From Geodermatophilus telluris (lineage in GTDB: Bacteria; Actinomycetota; Actinomycetes; Mycobacteriales; Geodermatophilaceae), in contig NZ_FMZF01000002.1 of NCBI RefSeq assembly GCF_900102745.1, forward strand, positions 372,001-436,000: DNA of 64,000 nucleotides. The letters are read 5' to 3'. Each line of letters starts with the position of its first letter. Within the stretch, counting starts at the first letter, position 1. A program made the position numbers and the translations under genes. This document shows, in pieces, positions 27,148-37,764 of the stretch. The notes below the pieces were generated by a model. That model was not told the origin of the DNA, did not search any database, and was given only the letters and a program-made list of their open reading frames with translations.

Positions 27148-27909
27148 GTGACCGGCTCGATCGACCCCGCCGCCTGGCAGCGGCGGCGGACGTCGTTCGG
27201 GTCGGTCGCGGCCGACTACGCCGCACTCCGGCCGGGCTACCCCGCCGACGCGGTGGCCTTCCTCCTCGGGGACCGGCCGCTGCGGGTGCTCGACCTCGGT
27301 GCCGGCACCGGCCTGCTCACCGACGCCCTGCTCGCCGCCGGGCACGAGGTGGTCGCCGTCGACCCGTCACCGGAGATGCTCGACCAGCTGCGCGCCCGCC
27401 ACCCCGGCGTCCCGGCGCACGTGGGCGGCGCGGAGGACGTCCCGCTGGCCGACGGCAGCGTCGACGCCGTCGTCGCCGGGCAGGCCGCGCACTGGTTCGA
27501 CCCGGACGCCGCCGCGCCCGAGCTGCGGCGGGTGCTGCGACCCGGCGGCGTGGTCGGGTTCGTCTGGAACGTCCGCGACGAGCGGGTGCCGTGGGTCGCC
27601 GCGCTCGGGGCCGCCCTCGCCGCCGAGGCCCGGGGGCACGAGGCCGACCAGGGCGTGGTCGAGGCGTTCGCCCGTGCCCTGCCGGCCGACGTCGAGACGA
27701 CCGGGTCGGGCACCGTGCAGCGGGTGACGCCGGAGCAGGTCGTCGCCGGCATCGGCACCCGCAGCTACGTGGCCACGATGACCCCGGCCGCCCGCGCGGC
27801 CTTCCTCGGCGGCATCCGCGACCTGCTGGCCACCCACCCCGACACCCGGGGCCGCGACGTCCTCGAGCTGCCCCACCGCACCGACGCCCACCGGCTCACC
27901 CTGCGCTGA
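27148..27909 (+). CDS. class I SAM-dependent methyltransferase
   Basis: A 253-residue methyltransferase: FGSVAADYAALRPGYP at the N-terminus, motif I VLDLGAGTGLLTDAL, an acidic AVDPSPEML after strand 2, and WNVRDERVPWV near the centre, as in the UbiE/Tam-like superfamily type 11. The substrate is unknown. GTG at 27148 lies 8 nt after the topA stop, so it is probably cotranscribed with topA. Its 3' end overlaps the convergent methyltransferase gene by 14 bp. Confidence 0.85.
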   Translation: MTGSIDPAAWQRRRTSFGSVAADYAALRPGYPADAVAFLLGDRPLRVLDLGAGTGLLTDALLAAGHEVVAVDPSPEMLDQLRARHPGVPAHVGGAEDVPLADGSVDAVVAGQAAHWFDPDAAAPELRRVLRPGGVVGFVWNVRDERVPWVAALGAALAAEARGHEADQGVVEAFARALPADVETTGSGTVQRVTPEQVVAGIGTRSYVATMTPAARAAFLGGIRDLLATHPDTRGRDVLELPHRTDAHRLTLR

Positions 27910-28690
27910 GCGGCGCCCGGCCCACCGCGAACACCCGGCGGAACGGCAGCACCGTCGTCCCGTCCGGGCGCGCCGGGTAGGCCGTCCGCAGCGCCGCGGC
28001 GTACCCGGCGGTCAGCGCGGCCGCGGCGTCGTCGTCGAGCAGCGCCAGCACGGGCCGCAGCACGGTGCTGCGCACCCAGCTCAGCACCGGGTCGGGGCCG
28101 CGCAGCACGTGCAGGTACGTCGTCTCCCACACGTCGGCCGCCAGGCCCGCGCCGGCCAGCACGTCGAGGTAGCCGGCCGGCTCGGGCACCGGGTCCGGCG
28201 GGGGAGCGGCGGCGGCCAGCCGCCCGGCCCAGGCCGGCGAGGTGCACAGGTCGGCCAGCAGCCGGTGCGTCGGCGCGGCGTGGTTGCCCGGCACCTGCAC
28301 CGCCAGCCACCCGCCCGGCGCCAGCTCCGCGGCCCAGCGGGCCAGCAGCGCGGCGTGCCCGGGCACCCAGTGCAGGACCGCGTTGCTCACCAGGACGTCG
28401 ACCGGTGCGGCCGGCCGCCAGTCCCGCACGTCGCCGAGCTCGAAGCCCACCCGGCCCGGGACGGCGTGCGCGGCCGCGGCGGCCAGCATCTCCGGAGAGG
28501 AGTCGACGCCGGTCACCCGCGCACCCGGCCACCGCGCGGCCAGCGACGCGGTCAGCGCACCCTCGCCGCAGCCCAGGTCGACGACGACCCGCGGCGCGTC
28601 GGCGTCCACCCGGGCGAGCAGGTCGGCGAAGGGCCGGGCCCGCTCCCCGGCGTGGCGCAGGTACAGCGCGGGATCCCAGGCGGCGTCCAC
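27896..28690 (-). CDS. tam: trans-aconitate 2-methyltransferase-like enzyme
   Basis: A 264-residue SAM-dependent methyltransferase whose N-terminus WDPALYLRHAGERARPFADL and motif I VVDLGCGEGALTASL match the Tam family, which methylates trans-aconitate to relieve inhibition of the citric acid cycle. SNAVLHWVPGH and VQVPGNHAAPTHRLL are further family features. GTG at 28690 follows TACGGT by 8 nt, so the mRNA may be leaderless. The gene converges on another methyltransferase with a 14-bp overlap of coding ends. The Tam name is by motif similarity, and the substrate is unproven. Confidence 0.82.
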   Translation of the reverse strand: MDAAWDPALYLRHAGERARPFADLLARVDADAPRVVVDLGCGEGALTASLAARWPGARVTGVDSSPEMLAAAAAHAVPGRVGFELGDVRDWRPAAPVDVLVSNAVLHWVPGHAALLARWAAELAPGGWLAVQVPGNHAAPTHRLLADLCTSPAWAGRLAAAAPPPDPVPEPAGYLDVLAGAGLAADVWETTYLHVLRGPDPVLSWVRSTVLRPVLALLDDDAAAALTAGYAAALRTAYPARPDGTTVLPFRRVFAVGRAPLSAG

Positions 28691-28698
28691 GGGCCCCG

Positions 28699-28704
28699 AC
28701 CGTA
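28699..28704 (-). promoter_or_regulatory. putative -10 element (TACGGT) of a leaderless tam mRNA
   Basis: On the minus strand TACGGT is followed by 8 nt and the GTG at 28690. The same hexamer precedes the starts at 37765 and 63890. Confidence 0.4.
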
Positions 28705-28775
28705 GCGCCCCGGGGACGTCGGACCCGGCCGGTACCGTGGACCGGCCACCGGGAGGCCCGGCGGCCGCACGCCCC

Positions 28776-28781
28776 GAGGAG
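28776..28781 (+). promoter_or_regulatory. ribosome binding site that fixes an ATC start for tmk
   Basis: GAGGAG is followed by 7 nt and ATC at 28789. No ATG, GTG or TTG in the tmk frame lies between here and the P-loop, and the frame has no GTG for more than 300 nt upstream. Confidence 0.6.
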
Positions 28782-28788
28782 CCCCGCG

Positions 28789-29445
28789 ATCGACGCCCAC
28801 CCGCGCCCGCCCGGCCGCGGCCTGTTCGTCGCCTTCGAGGGTGGCGAGGGCACCGGCAAGTCCACCCAGGCGCGGCTGCTGTTCGACTGGCTGGGGCTGC
28901 ACGAGCTGCCCGCGCGGATCACCCACGAGCCCGGCGGCACCCCGCCGGGCGCCCGCATCCGCGCGCTGCTGCTCGACCCGGCCACCGGCGACCTCGCGCC
29001 CCGCGCCGAGGCGCTGCTCTACGCCGCCGACCGCGCCCACCACGTGCACGCCGTGGTGCGCCCGGCGCTGGAGGCCGGCGAGGTCGTGCTCACCGACCGC
29101 TACGTGGACAGCTCGCTGGCCTACCAGGGCGCCGGCCGCACCCTCGATCTCGACGAGGTGCGCCGGATCTCGGCCTGGGCCACCGGCGGTCTGCTGCCCC
29201 ACCTGACCGTGCTGCTCGACCTGCCGCCCGAGGCGGGGCTCGCCCGCGCCCTCGGTCGCGCCGCCGCCGACCGCCTGGAGTCGGAGTCGCTGGAGTTCCA
29301 CCAGCGGGTGCGCGCCACCTTCCGCGCGCTGGCCGCCGCCGACCCCGGCCGCTACCTGGTCCTCGACGCGGAGCGGCCGGCCGGGGAGATCGCCGCCGCC
29401 GTCCGCGAGCGGGTCGGCGCCCTGCTGCCCGGGCGGGTCGCGTGA
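28789..29445 (+). CDS. tmk: thymidylate kinase, apparent ATC start
   Basis: A 218-residue enzyme that phosphorylates dTMP to dTDP. The P-loop is FEGGEGTGKST (16-26), the DRY motif is TDRYVDSSLAYQG, and the LID region is GRAAADRLESESLEF. Length agrees with the family when translation begins at ATC 28789, which has a perfectly spaced GAGGAG site. Other in-frame starts are absent, apart from a CTG inside the first beta strand and a remote ATG at 28405 that would add 128 low-complexity residues. The 3' end overlaps holB by 4 bp (GTGA). Confidence 0.88.
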   Translation: MDAHPRPPGRGLFVAFEGGEGTGKSTQARLLFDWLGLHELPARITHEPGGTPPGARIRALLLDPATGDLAPRAEALLYAADRAHHVHAVVRPALEAGEVVLTDRYVDSSLAYQGAGRTLDLDEVRRISAWATGGLLPHLTVLLDLPPEAGLARALGRAAADRLESESLEFHQRVRATFRALAAADPGRYLVLDAERPAGEIAAAVRERVGALLPGRVA

Positions 29446-30617
29446 GCGCCCCGGCCGGCGGCGTCTGGGGGCAGGTCATCGGCCAGCCCGGGGTGGTGGC
29501 CGAGCTGCGGGCCGCCGTCGCCGACCCCACGGCGATGACCCACGCGTGGCTGTTCACGGGCCCGCCGGGGTCGGGCCGGTCGGTGGCCGCCCGGGCCTTC
29601 GCCGCCGCGCTGCAGTGCCCCGACGGCGGCGACGGCACCTGCCACGCCTGCCGCACCGTGCTGGCCGGCACCCACGCCGACGTGCAGACCGTCGTCCCCG
29701 AGGGGCTGTCCATCGGCGTGGTGGAGGCCCGCGAGCTGGTCCGGCTGGCCGGGCGGGCCCCGTCGCAGGGCCGCTGGCAGGTCGTCGTCGTGGAGGACGC
29801 CGACCGGATGACCGAGCAGGCGGCCAACGCGGTGCTCAAGATGATCGAGGAACCGCCGCCGCGGACGGTGTTCCTGCTGTGCGCGCCCAGCCTGCACCCC
29901 GAGGACGTCCCGGTGACCATCCGCTCCCGCTGCCGGGTGGTCGGCCTGCGCACCCCGCCGGTCGACGCCGTCGCCGACGTGCTGGTGCGCCGCGACGGCG
30001 TCGACGCCGCCCTCGCGGCCTGGGCGGCCGGCGCGGCCGGCGGGCACGTCGGGCGGGCCCGGCACCTGGCCCGCGACGAGACCGCGCGGCTCGCCCGCAA
30101 GGCGGTGCTCGACGTCCCGCTGCGACTGGTCTCGCTCGCCGCCTGCCTCACCGCCGCCGACGACCTGGTCGGCGCGGCGAAGGAGGAGTCCGACCGTGCC
30201 GCCGCGGAGCTCGACGGCGCCGAGACCGAGGCGGTCAAGGCCAGCCTCGGCGTCGGCGCGCGCGGACCGGGCGTGGCCGCCGCCAGCCGCGGCGCCGGCG
30301 TGCTCAAGGACCTGGAGAAGCGGCAGAAGAGCCGGGCCACCCGCATCGGCCGCGACTCCCTCGACCGCGCGCTGGTCGACCTCGCCGGGCTCTACCGCGA
30401 CGCCCTGGTGCTGCACGCCGCGCCCGGCGAGCAGCTGCCGCTCGACCACCCCGACCGGCGGGCCGACGCCGAGGAGCTGGCCCGCCGGATCGGTGCCGAG
30501 GGGGCGCTGCGCCGCATCGACGCCGTCCTGGCCTGCCGCACGGCGCTCGAGCAGAACGTCAAGCCGCAGGTGGCCGTCGAGGCGCTCACCGTGGCGCTGC
30601 GCCTCCCGGCGGGGTGA
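29442..30617 (+). CDS. holB: DNA polymerase III delta' subunit
   Basis: A 391-residue clamp-loader subunit. It has WGQVIGQPGVVAELRAAV at the N-terminus and a P-loop-like GPPGSGRSVAA, where the usual Lys is Arg, as expected for a delta' subunit that does not hydrolyse ATP. A cysteine cluster (CPDGGDGTCHACR) resembles the zinc module of gamma/delta' proteins. VVVEDADRMTEQAANAVLKMIEEPP and SRCRVV follow. GTG at 29442 overlaps tmk. The pair tmk-holB is widely conserved and supports DNA replication. Confidence 0.92.
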   Translation: MSAPAGGVWGQVIGQPGVVAELRAAVADPTAMTHAWLFTGPPGSGRSVAARAFAAALQCPDGGDGTCHACRTVLAGTHADVQTVVPEGLSIGVVEARELVRLAGRAPSQGRWQVVVVEDADRMTEQAANAVLKMIEEPPPRTVFLLCAPSLHPEDVPVTIRSRCRVVGLRTPPVDAVADVLVRRDGVDAALAAWAAGAAGGHVGRARHLARDETARLARKAVLDVPLRLVSLAACLTAADDLVGAAKEESDRAAAELDGAETEAVKASLGVGARGPGVAAASRGAGVLKDLEKRQKSRATRIGRDSLDRALVDLAGLYRDALVLHAAPGEQLPLDHPDRRADAEELARRIGAEGALRRIDAVLACRTALEQNVKPQVAVEALTVALRLPAG

Positions 30618-30642
30618 GAGCGGACCGACCCGGTCCGTGACG

Positions 30643-30648
30643 TAGGCT
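30643..30648 (+). promoter_or_regulatory. putative -10 element (TAGGCT) of tRNA-Thr
   Basis: TAGGCT lies 15 nt before the mature 5' end of the tRNA, a normal distance for a tRNA promoter. The same hexamer precedes lysS. Confidence 0.45.
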
Positions 30649-30663
30649 GTGCACCGCACGCCC

Positions 30664-30736
30664 GCCGCCTTAGCTCAGTCGGTAGAGCATCTCACTCGTA
30701 ATGAGAAGGTCGTCGGTTCGATTCCGACAGGCGGCT
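30664..30736 (+). tRNA. tRNA-Thr (CGU anticodon)
   Basis: A 73-nt cloverleaf: the acceptor stem GCCGCCT pairs with AGGCGGC, the D-loop TAGCTCAGTCGGTAGAGC is present, the anticodon stem TCTCA/TGAGA encloses a seven-base loop with CGT, and the T-arm has GGTTCGATTCC. The discriminator base is T and CCA is not encoded. It decodes ACG, a frequent threonine codon at this GC content. A UvrA-like gene follows 95 bp later. Confidence 0.97.
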
Positions 30737-30831
30737 CTCCTCCTGACCCGTCCGGGGAACACCGGACGTCGTCCCCATCCGGTAGACAGCGAGCGCGCCG
30801 ACGACGACGGCGCCCACCGGACGGAGGCAGC

Positions 30832-33225
<2,394 letters not shown>

Positions 33226-33231
33226 GGGGCG

Positions 33232-33248
33232 CCCGTCCCCCGGACGGG
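33232..33248 (+). terminator. hairpin terminator of the UvrA-like gene
   Basis: CCCGTCC-CCC-GGACGGG forms a 7-bp stem 6 nt after the stop codon, followed by GG and no T tract. Confidence 0.6.
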
Positions 33249-33351
33249 GGATCCGCGGCCGGGTTCCGCTCACGTCGGGTGAGGCGGGTGCCGATGCCCT
33301 CCTCGACACCCCAGGGGGACGTCCCCCGGGCGAGCGAGCAGGAGGACGGGC

Positions 33352-33999
33352 ATGGCGACGCCGGGACTGGACCACCCGGAGGAGCGGGCGGTCGTCGACG
33401 TGAAGGCCGAGAGCCGTGACGACGTGCTGCTCAGCTTCGTCGAGCAGGTGACGGGCGGCGAGATGGTGCTCAGCGTGGGCACCGACGCCGCGAAGCGCCG
33501 GGTGCGCCTCGACGTCGGCGAGCGGGTGGAGCTGATCTGGCGCGGGCCCGAGGAGCTGCGCTCGGTGCCGGCCGAGCTGGTCGAGGTCGTCGCGGGCGAC
33601 GACCCCACCTGGCGGGTCAGGACGACCGGTCCCGCCTCGCGCGGGCAGCGCCGGGCGGCCGTGCGCGCCCCCCTGGCGGTGCCGCTGGAGCTGGAGCTCG
33701 GCAAGGGCGTCCTCGGCGGTGCCACCCTCGACCTCAGCGAGGGCGGCAGCCGCTGCCTGTTCGTCGAGCCGCCCGCGGGGACGCCGGCGATCGAGGTCGG
33801 CGCCGTCCTGGGGGTCACCCTCGACCTCGACGGCACGCGCCTGCGCTTCGACGCGGAGGTGATCCGTCGCCACGAGCGGGAGGACGGGCGCCCCGAGCTG
33901 TCGCTGCGCTTCCTCGGGCTCGGCGAGAAGCGGCAGGACGCCATCCGGCGCCGGGTCTTCGCCGAGCTGCGCGACCTGCGCTCCCGCGGCCTCATCTGA
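33352..33999 (+). CDS. PilZ-domain cyclic-di-GMP receptor protein
   Basis: A 215-residue protein with an N-terminal YcgR-like beta domain (about 20-90) and a C-terminal PilZ domain. The cyclic-di-GMP motifs are present: an R-x-x-x-R site in QRRAAVR (Arg101 and Arg105) and D-x-S-x-x-G in LDLSEGG (127-132). It should bind cyclic-di-GMP and change the output of motility, Tad-pilus or exopolysaccharide systems. The partner is not evident. ATG at 33352 has an AGGAGG site. A REC-HPt gene follows 91 bp later on the same strand. Confidence 0.87.
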   Translation: MATPGLDHPEERAVVDVKAESRDDVLLSFVEQVTGGEMVLSVGTDAAKRRVRLDVGERVELIWRGPEELRSVPAELVEVVAGDDPTWRVRTTGPASRGQRRAAVRAPLAVPLELELGKGVLGGATLDLSEGGSRCLFVEPPAGTPAIEVGAVLGVTLDLDGTRLRFDAEVIRRHEREDGRPELSLRFLGLGEKRQDAIRRRVFAELRDLRSRGLI

Positions 34000-34090
34000 C
34001 CCTCCCGGCTGCAGGAGCGGCCCCCGCCTGCCGATCCCCCCGGGGACGGGACGGCACGCCGCCGACCCGCGGGCGCACGAGGAGGACCGC

Positions 34091-34855
34091 GTGGCGAGGG
34101 TGCTGGTCGTCGAGGACGAGGACACCACCCGGCTGCTGCTCGAGGCCCGCCTGCGCTGGGCCGGCCACCGGGTGCGCGCCGTCGCCTCCGCGCCGGAGGC
34201 CCGCGCGGTGATCGAGCACGCCTTCACCCCGGAGGTCGTGGTCACCGACATGTTCATGCCCGGCGGCAGCGGCCTGGGCCTGGTCTCCGACCTGCGCGCC
34301 GACCCCGGCTCGGCCACCGTCCCGGTCGTCTTCCTCAGCGGCCGCGCGCTGCCCGGCGACGTCGCCGCCGGCCGGGCCCTGGGCGCGGCCTACCTGCAGA
34401 AGCCCTGCACCGCCGGGGAGCTGACCGCGGCCGTCGCCGAGGTGCTCGGCACCCCGGAGACGGCGCTGGAGGGCGTGGTGCGCCGGCGCGTCGGCGACCT
34501 CGGCGCCGTCGACAGCGACGAGGAGCGCGAGCTCGTCGCCACCCTGCTCGAGCTCTTCGTCGCGCAGGCCCCCACCGCCGTCGCCGCCGTCGAGTCGGCC
34601 GTCGCCGCCGGCGACGTCGCGCTCTTCGGCCAGGCCGCGCACCGGCTGCGCGGCGCCGCGGCCGAGCTCGGCGCCGAGCCGCTGGCCCGCGCCTGCGCCG
34701 ACTGGGACGACGCCGCCGCCGCGGGCGACCTGCCCGACCCGGCGGAGGTCTCGGCCGTCCTGGCCCGCGAGGTGCCGGCCACCTGCGCGGTGTTCACCGC
34801 GCTGGCCGCCGAGCTGCGCCAGGGGCCCCCGGCGGACGGCGACCCCGAGGGCTGA
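34091..34855 (+). CDS. orphan response-regulator receiver fused to an HPt domain
   Basis: A 254-residue two-domain phosphorelay protein. The REC domain (1-120) has the acidic pocket EDED at 8-11, phospho-acceptor Asp53 (VVTDMFMPGG), Ser83 and Lys104 (QKP). The C-terminal helical bundle (about 140-235) contains AHRLRGAAAELGA with His184, the histidine of an HPt domain. There is no DNA-binding output and no histidine kinase nearby. It would relay phosphate between a kinase and another regulator. GTG at 34091 has a GGAGGA site. Adjacency to the PilZ gene suggests, but does not prove, a link to surface behaviour. Confidence 0.85.
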   Translation: MARVLVVEDEDTTRLLLEARLRWAGHRVRAVASAPEARAVIEHAFTPEVVVTDMFMPGGSGLGLVSDLRADPGSATVPVVFLSGRALPGDVAAGRALGAAYLQKPCTAGELTAAVAEVLGTPETALEGVVRRRVGDLGAVDSDEERELVATLLELFVAQAPTAVAAVESAVAAGDVALFGQAAHRLRGAAAELGAEPLARACADWDDAAAAGDLPDPAEVSAVLAREVPATCAVFTALAAELRQGPPADGDPEG

Positions 34856-34877
34856 GGGCGTCGGCGAGGATGCCGCC

Positions 34878-35651
34878 GTGGACAGAGCCCGGCTCAGCGC
34901 GATCGCCCACCGCTGGCACCCCGTCGCCGCCCCCGTCTCCGACGCGAGCCTGCACCGCCTCCTCGACCGGCTGGCCCCACCGCCGCAGGGCCGGGTGCTC
35001 GACCTCGGCTGCGGCTCCGGTGCGTGGCTGCTGCCGCTGGTGGCCGCCCACCCGGGCCTGACCGGTGTCGGCGTGGACACCTCCGGCCCCGCGCTGGACG
35101 CCGCCCGCGACCGCGCGGCGATGGCCGGCGTGCTGGGCCGGGTCGAGTTCGTGCAGGCCGACGCCGCGACCTGGCGGGCCGGGCCGTTCGACGTCGTCGT
35201 CTGCGTCGGTGCCACCCACGTCTTCGGCGGCCCGGCCGGCACCCTCGCCGCGCTGAAGGGGCACCTGCGCCCCGGCGGGCGGGTGCTGTTCGGCGACGGC
35301 TTCTGGGAGGCCGGCCCGAGCCCGGCGGCGCTGGCCGGGCTGGGCGCCGAGCCGGGGGAGCTGCCCGACCTGCCCGGGCTGCTGGCCGAGGCCGGCCGCG
35401 CGGGGCTGGAGCCCGGCTACGGCCACCTGAGCACCCGCGCGGAGTGGGACGAGTACGAGTGGTGCTGGACCGGGGCGCTCACCGACTGGGCGCTCGGTGA
35501 GGCGGCCGGCGCCGACCGGGAGGCCGCGCTGGAGGCCGCGCGCACCCACCGCCGGCAGTGGCTGGAGGGCTACCGCGGCGAGCTGGGGTTCCTGACCGTC
35601 GTCCTGCACGACACAGAGGGCTCCGTCGTCCTGCACGACACCGGCGGCTGA
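34878..35651 (+). CDS. class I SAM-dependent methyltransferase
   Basis: A 257-residue methyltransferase: motif I VLDLGCGSGAWLLPL, VGVDTSGPALDAARDRA after strand 2, and PFDVVVCVGATHVFGG at strand 4. The central LRPGGRVLFGDGFWE is typical of small-molecule methyltransferases. The extreme C-terminus repeats VVLHDT twice, encoded by a 17-bp direct repeat at 35598 and 35625, so the last nine codons look like a duplication. GTG at 34878 lies 22 nt after the REC-HPt stop. Substrate unknown. Confidence 0.82.
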   Translation: MDRARLSAIAHRWHPVAAPVSDASLHRLLDRLAPPPQGRVLDLGCGSGAWLLPLVAAHPGLTGVGVDTSGPALDAARDRAAMAGVLGRVEFVQADAATWRAGPFDVVVCVGATHVFGGPAGTLAALKGHLRPGGRVLFGDGFWEAGPSPAALAGLGAEPGELPDLPGLLAEAGRAGLEPGYGHLSTRAEWDEYEWCWTGALTDWALGEAAGADREAALEAARTHRRQWLEGYRGELGFLTVVLHDTEGSVVLHDTGG

Positions 35652-35669
35652 CCGGCCCCGACACGACGG

Positions 35670-35700
35670 CGGCGGTGCACCCCCGGAGGGTGCACCGCCG
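35670..35700. terminator. strong bidirectional hairpin terminator
   Basis: CGGCGGTGCACCC (35670-35682) and GGGTGCACCGCCG (35688-35700) form a perfect 13-bp stem with a 5-nt loop between two convergent genes. Confidence 0.8.
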
Positions 35701-35747
35701 TGCGTCGTCCGTCGTGCGCTCGCCGGGGGAGCAGGCCCCCGGGGTCG

Positions 35748-36239
35748 TCAGTGGCCGCCGCCCTCCGCGGCCCGCTTGATCGAGGCCTCGATCTCGGCCT
35801 GGGCCTCGGCGCGGCCCACCCAGTTGGCGCCCTCGACCGACTTGCCCGGCTCGAGGTCCTTGTAGGTCTCGAAGAAGTGCTGGATCTCCAGCCGGTCGAA
35901 CTCCGAGACGTCGGTGATGTCCTGGAGGTGGGCCATGCGGGGGTCGGTGGCCGGGACCGTGAGGACCTTGTCGTCCCCACCCGCCTCGTCGGTCATCCGG
36001 AACATGCCGATGGCCCGGCAGGTGATCAGGCACCCGGGGAACGTCGGCTCCTCCAGGAGCACCAGGGCGTCGAGCGGGTCGCCGTCCAGGCCCAGGGTGT
36101 TCTCGATGTACCCGTAGTCGGCCGGGTACCGGGTGGAGGTGAACAGCATCCGGTCGAGCCGGATGCGTCCGGTGGCGTGGTCCAGCTCGTACTTGTTCCG
36201 CTGGCCCTTGGGGATCTCTACCGTCACGTCGAACTGCAC
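35748..36239 (-). CDS. ppa: soluble inorganic pyrophosphatase (family I)
   Basis: A 163-residue hexameric-type family I pyrophosphatase: the N-terminus [39 protein letters not shown] with the catalytic aspartates, and a third Asp-rich motif ATDPRM. It hydrolyses pyrophosphate from biosynthesis in the cytoplasm. The C-terminus ends with a glycine/histidine tail (EGGGH). GTG at 36239. It is divergent from dacB with only 68 bp between starts, so the promoters overlap or lie back to back. This ppa-dacB arrangement is conserved in other actinobacteria (from memory). Confidence 0.95.
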   Translation of the reverse strand: MQFDVTVEIPKGQRNKYELDHATGRIRLDRMLFTSTRYPADYGYIENTLGLDGDPLDALVLLEEPTFPGCLITCRAIGMFRMTDEAGGDDKVLTVPATDPRMAHLQDITDVSEFDRLEIQHFFETYKDLEPGKSVEGANWVGRAEAQAEIEASIKRAAEGGGH

Positions 36240-36307
36240 GGCACGTAGTGTGGCCCACCGGTATCAGGTCCACCGGTGCAGGTCCGCCCGGGGGTCACTC
36301 CCTGGGG

Positions 36308-37726
36308 GTGGGAACGATCGCGCCGAGTGGGTCGACGTCGGTCAGGCCGAGCTACGGGCGGCTGCGCAGGCGGCTGCTGCTGACCGTGGTGGTGCTCGTG
36401 GTCGTCGCCGCGCTGGCGGTCGCCGGGCTGGTGTTCCTCCGCGGCGACGACGCCGTCCCGGACGCCGCCGGCCCGGCCGCGGTGCTGCCCGAGGTCGGTG
36501 CCCCCGGGCCGGTGCTCGCCGCGCTGTCCGACGCGGCGCCCGCGCCGGACCCCGACGCGCTCACCGCGCTGCTGACGCCGCTGCTGGCCGCCCCGGCGCT
36601 GGGCGGCGGCGTCTCGGCCGAGGTGGTCGACGTGGCCGACGGGCGGACGCTGTTCGCGCAGGGCGCCGACGACCCGGTCACCCCCGCCTCGACGGCCAAG
36701 CTGCTGACCGCCGCTGCCGCGCTGACCACCCTCGACCCCGAGGACACCCTGGAGACGCGGGTCGTCGCCGGGGCCGGCCCGGGCGAGGTGGTCCTCGTCG
36801 GCGGTGGTGACCCCACCCTGTCGACGACAGCACCCTCGCTCACCTACCCGGGCGCGCCCACCGTCGCCGACCTCGCCGCGCAGGTGCGCGCCGCGCTGCC
36901 CGCGGGGACGGCGGTGACCCGCGTCGTCGTCGACGGCTCGCTGTTCGAGGGCCCGCTGACGGCGGAGGGCTGGGGGCCGGAGGACGCGCCGTCGACCTAC
37001 GCGGCGCCGGTCACCGCCACCGCCGTCGACGGCGCCCGGACCCGGCCCGGCGAGGACCCGCGCAGCGGCTCGCCCGGCACCGACGCCGGGCGCGCGCTGG
37101 CCGCCGCGCTGGGCGCCCCCGGCGCGACCGTCGAGCTCGGCGAGGCGCCCGACGGCGCGGCCGCGCTGGGCAGCGTCCGGTCGGCCCCGGTGGCCCGCCT
37201 GGTGGAGCAGGCGCTGTCGCAGTCGGACAACCTGCTGGCCGAGTCGCTGTCGCGGCACGTCGCGCTGGCCCGCGACCTGCCGGCGAGCTTCGACGGCGCG
37301 GCGCAGGCGGTCCCCGAGGCGCTGGAGGAGGCGGGCCTCGACGTCGCCGACGTGGAGCTGCACGACGGCAGCGGGCTGTCCCGGCTGGACCTGGTCACCC
37401 CGGCGGTGCTCACCGGGCTGGTCACCGGCGCCGCCGACGGCTCGCTCGAGGGCACCTCGGCGGTGCTGTCCGGCCTGGCGGTGGCCGGCTACGACGGCAC
37501 GCTGGCCGACCGCGGCGACACCGACCCCGCGACCGCCCCCGGCGCCGTCCGCGCCAAGACCGGGACGCTGCTCGGCGTCCACGGCCTCGCCGGCACCGTC
37601 GTCACCGCCGACGGCCGGTTGCTGGCCTACGCGCTGGTGGCCAACGGCACCTCGGGCGGCGGTGGGCCCGAGGAGGCCGCGCTCGACGCCGCGGCCGCGG
37701 CGCTGGCCGCCTGCGGCTGCAGCTGA
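36308..37726 (+). CDS. dacB: D-alanyl-D-alanine carboxypeptidase/endopeptidase (PBP4 type)
   Basis: A 472-residue penicillin-binding protein of the S13 family with an N-terminal membrane anchor or signal (about 20-42, RRRLLLTVVVLVVVAALAV). Active-site motifs are intact: SxxK in ASTAKLLTAAAAL, SxN in QSDNLLAESL and KTG in AKTGTLLGVHG. It trims or cleaves peptidoglycan cross-links outside the membrane. The start is uncertain: GTG at 36308 is preferred because it leaves a short basic leader. An ATG or GTG further up (36248) would overlap the ppa promoter region. Confidence 0.9.
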   Translation: MGTIAPSGSTSVRPSYGRLRRRLLLTVVVLVVVAALAVAGLVFLRGDDAVPDAAGPAAVLPEVGAPGPVLAALSDAAPAPDPDALTALLTPLLAAPALGGGVSAEVVDVADGRTLFAQGADDPVTPASTAKLLTAAAALTTLDPEDTLETRVVAGAGPGEVVLVGGGDPTLSTTAPSLTYPGAPTVADLAAQVRAALPAGTAVTRVVVDGSLFEGPLTAEGWGPEDAPSTYAAPVTATAVDGARTRPGEDPRSGSPGTDAGRALAAALGAPGATVELGEAPDGAAALGSVRSAPVARLVEQALSQSDNLLAESLSRHVALARDLPASFDGAAQAVPEALEEAGLDVADVELHDGSGLSRLDLVTPAVLTGLVTGAADGSLEGTSAVLSGLAVAGYDGTLADRGDTDPATAPGAVRAKTGTLLGVHGLAGTVVTADGRLLAYALVANGTSGGGGPEEAALDAAAAALAACGCS

Positions 37727-37752
37727 GGGCCTGGGCGCCCAGGCCCCCCGCG

Positions 37753-37758
37753 TACGGT
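37753..37758 (+). promoter_or_regulatory. putative -10 element (TACGGT) of a leaderless metalloprotease mRNA
   Basis: TACGGT is followed by exactly 6 nt and the ATG at 37765, so transcription could begin at the start codon. Confidence 0.45.
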
Positions 37759-37764
37759 GAGGCG

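Noticed and set aside
29560..29600. Arg in place of the P-loop Lys in holB as a sign of a broken gene
   Set aside because: Delta' subunits normally lack ATPase activity and have degenerate P-loops. The frame is intact.
30664..30736. tRNA-Thr as the attachment site of an integrated element
   Set aside because: No integrase, no second copy of the tRNA 3' end and no composition change within the window.
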